From Bacillota bacterium (GTDB lineage Bacteria; Bacillota; Clostridia; Acetivibrionales; JAFADI01), in the NCBI GenBank assembly GCA_023424965.1, contig JAFADI010000142.1, forward strand, positions 1 to 9,445: a DNA stretch of 9,445 nt, written 5' to 3'. Below the pieces are notes generated by a model, which made no database searches, was not told where the DNA came from, and was given only the letters and a program-made list of their open reading frames with translations. This document shows, piece by piece, positions 7,091 to 9,445 of the stretch (the first letter of the stretch is position 1; every line of letters begins with the position of its first letter). A program made the position numbers and the translations under genes.

Positions 7091-7341
7091 ATATTAAATG
7101 TTAATTATTTATATAGTTTCATATTTGATTTAATAGTATATTAAATTTGTAGATATCAAAGATCAGGCCTATATTACTCAAAAAAACTTAAATATTTTAA
7201 AAGAAAAGATTATTATCATCTAAATTCGCAAATTCCCTTTATACGCTACAGGCATAGACTCTTTATTGAGTAATTTAATATGCTGGATTTAAAAACGCAT
7301 CCTTTGAATATTCCTCTACGAAAAAAACATTGATTTCCTTT
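7091..7341. other. AT-rich decayed region without an intact gene
   Basis: No complete gene can be supported. On the - strand two adjacent short open stretches in different frames have protein-like composition: one ending at 7275 that includes INVFFVEEYSKDAFLNPA, and one at 7285-7220 reading HIKLLNKESMPVAYKGNLRI. They could be further remains of a gene downstream of, or continuous with, the cas6-like relic. I cannot assign them to a family, and in such short AT-rich DNA this could be chance. Nothing recognisable is seen in 7091-7215. Confidence 0.25.
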
Positions 7342-7562
7342 CTAGTTTTGCCTAAATATGGTTTTATAGTAGCAGAAGGTCTCTTTCAATGGGATAAAGG
7401 AATTGAAAATATAGTGTTTGAAGCCTGTGCGTCCATGAAGTCCAATAAGCTTGGAATCATTCAGCATTGCCCTGCTAATGCTCTGTCCGATTTTTTTATT
7501 AGCACAGTCAAAATGAAAGCCCGTACAAGCTGGACAGTAAACGTTAACTCATAATATTGCAT
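7342..7562 (-). pseudogene. cas6: probable Cas6 CRISPR endoribonuclease remnant, N-terminal part
   Basis: Cas6 cuts CRISPR precursor RNA within the repeats. On the - strand a start is preserved: GGAGG, eight bases, ATG (7562). It opens MQYYELTFTVQLVRA. After a one-base slip at about 7519 the next frame reads FHFDCANKKIGQSISRAML, then NDSKLIGLHGRTGFKHYIF and NSFIPLKE, up to TAG at 7342. The order and spacing match the N-terminal half of clostridial type I-B Cas6 proteins as I know them: a YYELT strand, a helix xxANxxIGxxIxxAML, LHxxxxFKxYxFNSFYPxEKD. Unshifted, the frame stops after 33 codons. The remaining two thirds, including the glycine-rich C-terminal loop, are missing. The 74-codon + strand frame over this region is then only a shadow. 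The identification is by eye; no CRISPR array or other cas gene is visible. Confidence 0.6.
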
Positions 7563-7787
7563 ATTACATTCCTCCATTGATCGTATCAAGCTTCAATACG
7601 TTATTAAACGATATATAAATATTTTCATGAAACACTGATTGGAGAACCATATAATTTTCACATCAAAATAAACTTTTTAGTAGAAATATAAAAATTCCCT
7701 ATATTGATGTATTTATATTGGTACAATTCTACTTTGTATAATAAAAGGGTTTTTATGGTCGAATTTACAACTATTATAATTATAACT
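7563..7787. other. AT-rich intergenic stretch
   Basis: Very AT-rich sequence between the cas6-like relic and the truncated DinB duplicate. Apart from the GGAGG of the relic (7575-7571), I see no ribosome binding site with a credible frame, no strong hairpin and no RNA gene. The boundary at 7787/7788 is the abrupt end of the DinB homology. Confidence 0.5.
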
Positions 7788-7933
7788 AAACCCGGTCTGC
7801 GACATTTCCCCGGTGTGTACCAGGGAATGCATGTCCAGGCAGAGTTCCATGGCTTCCCCAAACCTTTCCGGTTGCGGATGAGGGTCTTCAACTGCGCCTG
7901 TTTTGGGTTCCAATGCTTTGCCACATCAATCAT
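7788..7933 (-). pseudogene. truncated second copy of the DinB-family gene
   Basis: This is the first 49 codons of the gene at 5939-6633, in the same orientation. Reading from ATG 7933 gives MIDVAKHWNPKQAQLKTLIR. A missing G at about 7870 (CCGG-TTGCGG against CCGGGTTGCGG) then shifts the frame. The alternative frame recovers PERFGEAMELCLDMHSLVHT and ends at MSQTGF, exactly where homology to the first copy stops (AGF before KTFED). The metal-binding helices beyond this point are absent, so no functional product is possible. Any longer frame here just runs into unrelated AT-rich DNA. Confidence 0.88.
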
Positions 7934-7986
7934 AAGGAACTTCCCTTTCGCCACGTATGTTATACTAATAGTAAATCAGTCTGTAA
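7788..7986 (-). repeat. direct repeat copy 2 (DinB promoter and first 49 codons)
   Basis: Partner of 6487-6684. The copies lie about 1.3 kb apart in direct orientation, with the membrane-protein and cas6-like relics between them. Divergence of a few percent argues against an assembly artefact or a very recent duplication. Confidence 0.85.
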
Positions 7987-7987
7987 A
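7959..7987 (-). promoter_or_regulatory. conserved promoter of the truncated DinB copy
   Basis: On the - strand TTTACA (7987-7982), 17 bases and TATAAC (7964-7959) form a good sigma-A-like promoter. It is the counterpart of 6657-6685. It may still fire leftward into the relic region although the gene it served is gone. Confidence 0.55.
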
Positions 7988-8029
7988 GATATATAAATAA
8001 AACAATTAGTAAAATTTCCATAAAGTATA

Positions 8030-8058
8030 TGGACAACAGGCGCTGTTGCAAGTATAAT
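8030..8058 (+). promoter_or_regulatory. promoter of the LacI-type regulator, with palindrome in the spacer
   Basis: TGGACA (8030-8035), a 17-base spacer and TATAAT (8053-8058) form a near-consensus sigma-A promoter. Overlapping the -35 and filling most of the spacer is CAACAG-GCG-CTGTTG (8034-8048), an inverted repeat with six-base arms. A protein bound there would compete with RNA polymerase. It differs from the TTAAACGATTAA sites, so it may belong to another regulator. Confidence 0.75.
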
Positions 8059-8064
8059 AATGGT

Positions 8065-8076
8065 GTAAACGATTAA
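8065..8076 (+). promoter_or_regulatory. LacI-type operator at the regulator's own promoter
   Basis: GTAAACGATTAA matches the sites at 8-19 and 9203-9214 in 11 of 12 positions. It begins six bases after the -10, so it covers the expected transcription start. This predicts that the regulator represses its own gene. Confidence 0.7.
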
Positions 8077-8094
8077 ATCATTATCAGGTGGATT

Positions 8095-9132
8095 ATGGCA
8101 ACAATCAAAGAAATAGCAAGAATGGCCAATGTATCTACGGCTACCGTATCCCACGTGCTGAACGGTACGGCCAGAATCAGCGACGAGACCAAAGGCAGGG
8201 TGCTGGAAGCCGTAAAAAAGACCAACTACAAACCCAACAGCATCGCAAAGAGTCTCAAAATCAAGAGAACCAATACCATCGGGATTATCACCGAAGACAT
8301 CACCGTGTTCAATACCCCTGAAATCATCAACGGCATCAATGAATGTGCGGAAAACTACAACTATCATATCCTGCTGAACAACATCCGGCTGTTTCAACGG
8401 GTGGGGAACAACTACAAGGATACGAAAAAATTCACAAACGTCATTTCCGACATCGTAAACGATCTGATCAGCAAGCAGGTGGAGGGGATCATTTATGTGG
8501 GAGCCCACTGCAGGGACATAAGCGGCTTGATAGAGAACAGCCCCGTTCCCATTGTGTATACCTACTGCTATACGGCCAATGAATCGGAAGTTTCCATTTA
8601 CTATGATGATGAAGGGGCTGCCTATGAAATAACAAACTATCTGATTAAAAAGGGACACAAAAAAATCGGCATCGTCACGGGTCTGCTTGATTCGGTACAG
8701 TGCCAGGACCGGTTAAAGGGGTTCCAGCGGGCGCTGTACGAGGCCAACCTGCTTTTTAATCCCCAGTACATGGGGTGTGGCTCCTGGGAATTTGAAAAAG
8801 GGTATCTGGTGGGCAAGGAGCTTTTGTCCCTGCCTGAACCGCCCACAGCCATCTTCTCAATGAACGACGTGATGGCGGGAGGGATTATCGACGCCGCCAA
8901 CGAATTGGGAATAAATGTGCCCGGGGCACTGTCAGTGGCTGGCTTTGACAACAGGGAATGCAGCAATGCCTATTCCCCGAAGCTCACAACCATGGCGCTG
9001 CCTCTGAACGAAATAGGCAAAATAAGCGCTCAGCTACTGATTGATCTGGTGAAAGGGGATCGGGACTACAAGGAGCATGTGATCAAGCTCCAGTGCAAGC
9101 TCATAGAGAGGAAATCCGTCAACAGTATATAG
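8095..9132 (+). CDS. LacI/GalR family transcriptional regulator
   Basis: A complete 345-residue sugar-responsive repressor. Residues 2-24 form the helix-turn-helix (IKEIARMANVSTATVSHVLNG). The hinge region follows at about 45-58 (YKPNSIAKSLK), and then the periplasmic-binding-protein-like effector domain from about residue 60 (TNTIGIITED). C-terminal family motifs include TAIFSMNDVMAGGIIDAANE, the SVAGFDNRE strand, and LTTMALPLNEIG near 300. AGGTGG lies three bases before the ATG, which is rather close. It is probably a repressor of its own gene, of the transporter/GH127 operon at 147-5323 and of the kinase gene at 9245, because all three carry the same operator. The inducer is likely L-arabinose, an arabinoside or a derived phosphate; the sequence does not show which. 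The large relic island between it and the transporter operon may have arisen later. Confidence 0.95.
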   Translation: MATIKEIARMANVSTATVSHVLNGTARISDETKGRVLEAVKKTNYKPNSIAKSLKIKRTNTIGIITEDITVFNTPEIINGINECAENYNYHILLNNIRLFQRVGNNYKDTKKFTNVISDIVNDLISKQVEGIIYVGAHCRDISGLIENSPVPIVYTYCYTANESEVSIYYDDEGAAYEITNYLIKKGHKKIGIVTGLLDSVQCQDRLKGFQRALYEANLLFNPQYMGCGSWEFEKGYLVGKELLSLPEPPTAIFSMNDVMAGGIIDAANELGINVPGALSVAGFDNRECSNAYSPKLTTMALPLNEIGKISAQLLIDLVKGDRDYKEHVIKLQCKLIERKSVNSI

Positions 9133-9192
9133 GCTGCCGCGCGAGTTGCTCTGCGGTTTTCTGCCGCGTACTTGCGGAGGCTAATTTTTTTT
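9132..9192 (+). terminator. tandem or alternative hairpins and T-run after the regulator
   Basis: Directly after the stop codon CCGC-GC-GAG/CTC-T-GCGG (9137-9156) makes a hairpin followed by TTTT. CCGC/GCGG (9164-9167 with 9174-9177) makes a second. Alternatively GGCTGCCGC (9132-9140) pairs with GCGGAGGCT (9174-9182) with one mismatch, enclosing both. A run of eight T follows at 9185-9192. This is probably an intrinsic terminator separating the regulator from the kinase. The competing pairings leave the exact structure uncertain. Confidence 0.6.
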
Positions 9193-9202
9193 GCCCATTA
9201 AT

Positions 9203-9222
9203 TTAAACGATTAAACTATAAA
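9203..9222 (+). promoter_or_regulatory. LacI-type operator and -10 of the sugar kinase operon
   Basis: TTAAACGATTAA (9203-9214) is identical to the site at 8-19 and is followed after two bases by TATAAA (9217-9222), a likely -10. A -35 is less clear; TTGCCC (9191-9196) is 20 bases away. The operator would lie between -35 and -10, the same layout as at the window start. Confidence 0.7.
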
Positions 9223-9244
9223 TAGAATTAAGGAGAGGTCAACA

Positions 9245-9445
9245 ATGACAAAGAAGTACGACATTACATTTATCGGACACATGTGCTATGACGAGGTCAT
9301 TCATTTCGGAGGGGAGCGTATCGTTGCGCCCGGCAGCGCGGTTCTGTGCGGCGCCATGGTGGCGGCCAGGGTCGGAAAAAAGGTGGCATCCGTTGTCAAA
9401 ATGTCACTGGATGAAGAAAAAATAAACCAGCCCATGAGGGACCTG
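9245..9445 (+). CDS. PfkB family carbohydrate kinase, partial (5' end)
   Basis: The first 67 codons of a ribokinase-like sugar kinase, cut by the window edge. PfkB enzymes transfer phosphate from ATP to a sugar, sugar phosphate or nucleoside. The N-terminus reads DITFIGHMCYDEVIHFGG, then APGSAVLCGAMVAARVGKKV. These are the first strand and the small-residue-rich substrate-binding helix of the family (usually PGGxAxxxA, here APGSAVLCGA), followed by ASVVKMSLDEE. AGGAGAGG lies six bases before the ATG. The shared operator places it in the same regulon as the transporter and GH127. The substrate cannot be told from this part; the ATP-binding GAGD motif would lie beyond the window. Confidence 0.85.
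   Translation, partial: MTKKYDITFIGHMCYDEVIHFGGERIVAPGSAVLCGAMVAARVGKKVASVVKMSLDEEKINQPMRDL

Noticed and set aside
7393..7404. GGAATTGAAAA-like sequence resembling the end of type I-B CRISPR repeats
   Set aside because: It is a single occurrence within the antisense of the cas6-like coding trace (NSFIP region), with no second repeat and no spacer structure.
7330..7554. 74-codon + strand frame starting with TTG
   Set aside because: It lies antisense to the cas6-like relic, has no ribosome binding site, and its peptide resembles nothing; it is the shadow of the - strand sequence.
7658..7954. 98-codon - strand frame
   Set aside because: It begins as the DinB duplicate, shifts frame at about 7870 and then runs through unrelated AT-rich DNA, so it is not a real protein.

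Overview
The window looks like a chromosomal segment of a Gram-positive Firmicute, most likely in the class Clostridia. The reasons are a lipoprotein-type sugar-binding protein, strong GGAGG-type ribosome binding sites, a CUT1 sugar ABC transporter without its own ATPase, and a DinB-family protein of a form I associate with clostridia. Genus cannot be fixed from the sequence alone.

Left part (1-5343): a sugar uptake and hydrolysis operon on the + strand. It has a LacI-type operator at the very start, a leader with a possible 19-residue uORF, a solute-binding lipoprotein, a strong intercistronic hairpin, MalF-like and MalG-like permeases, and a cytoplasmic GH127 beta-L-arabinofuranosidase. It ends in a terminator that overlaps the GH127 stop codon. 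A convergent DUF1294 small membrane protein follows on the - strand (5342-5611).

Middle part (about 5612-7990): a gene-poor, partly AT-rich island of broken genes. It holds a 31-residue ORF (+) and a DinB-family gene (-) frameshifted in a run of seven A. Next comes a small membrane protein gene (-) interrupted by TGA, an orphan hairpin terminator, and what reads as the decayed N-terminal part of a CRISPR Cas6 endoribonuclease (-, one frameshift, then truncation). The last element is a second, truncated copy of the DinB promoter and first 49 codons. No CRISPR array or other cas gene is visible.

Right part (7990-9445): a LacI/GalR-family regulator (+) with a good sigma-A promoter, a tandem hairpin terminator region, and the first 67 codons of a PfkB-family sugar kinase (+).

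The unifying signal is a 12-bp operator, TTAAACGATTAA (one site begins with G instead of T), found before the ABC/GH127 operon, before the regulator and before the kinase. The simplest model is that the LacI-type protein represses itself, the transporter/arabinofuranosidase operon and the kinase operon. Imported short L-arabinofuranosyl oligosaccharides would be cleaved in the cytoplasm and the products fed to downstream sugar metabolism. I see no clear new biological system; the most notable points are the three-site local regulon and the pseudogene island with a cas6 relic.
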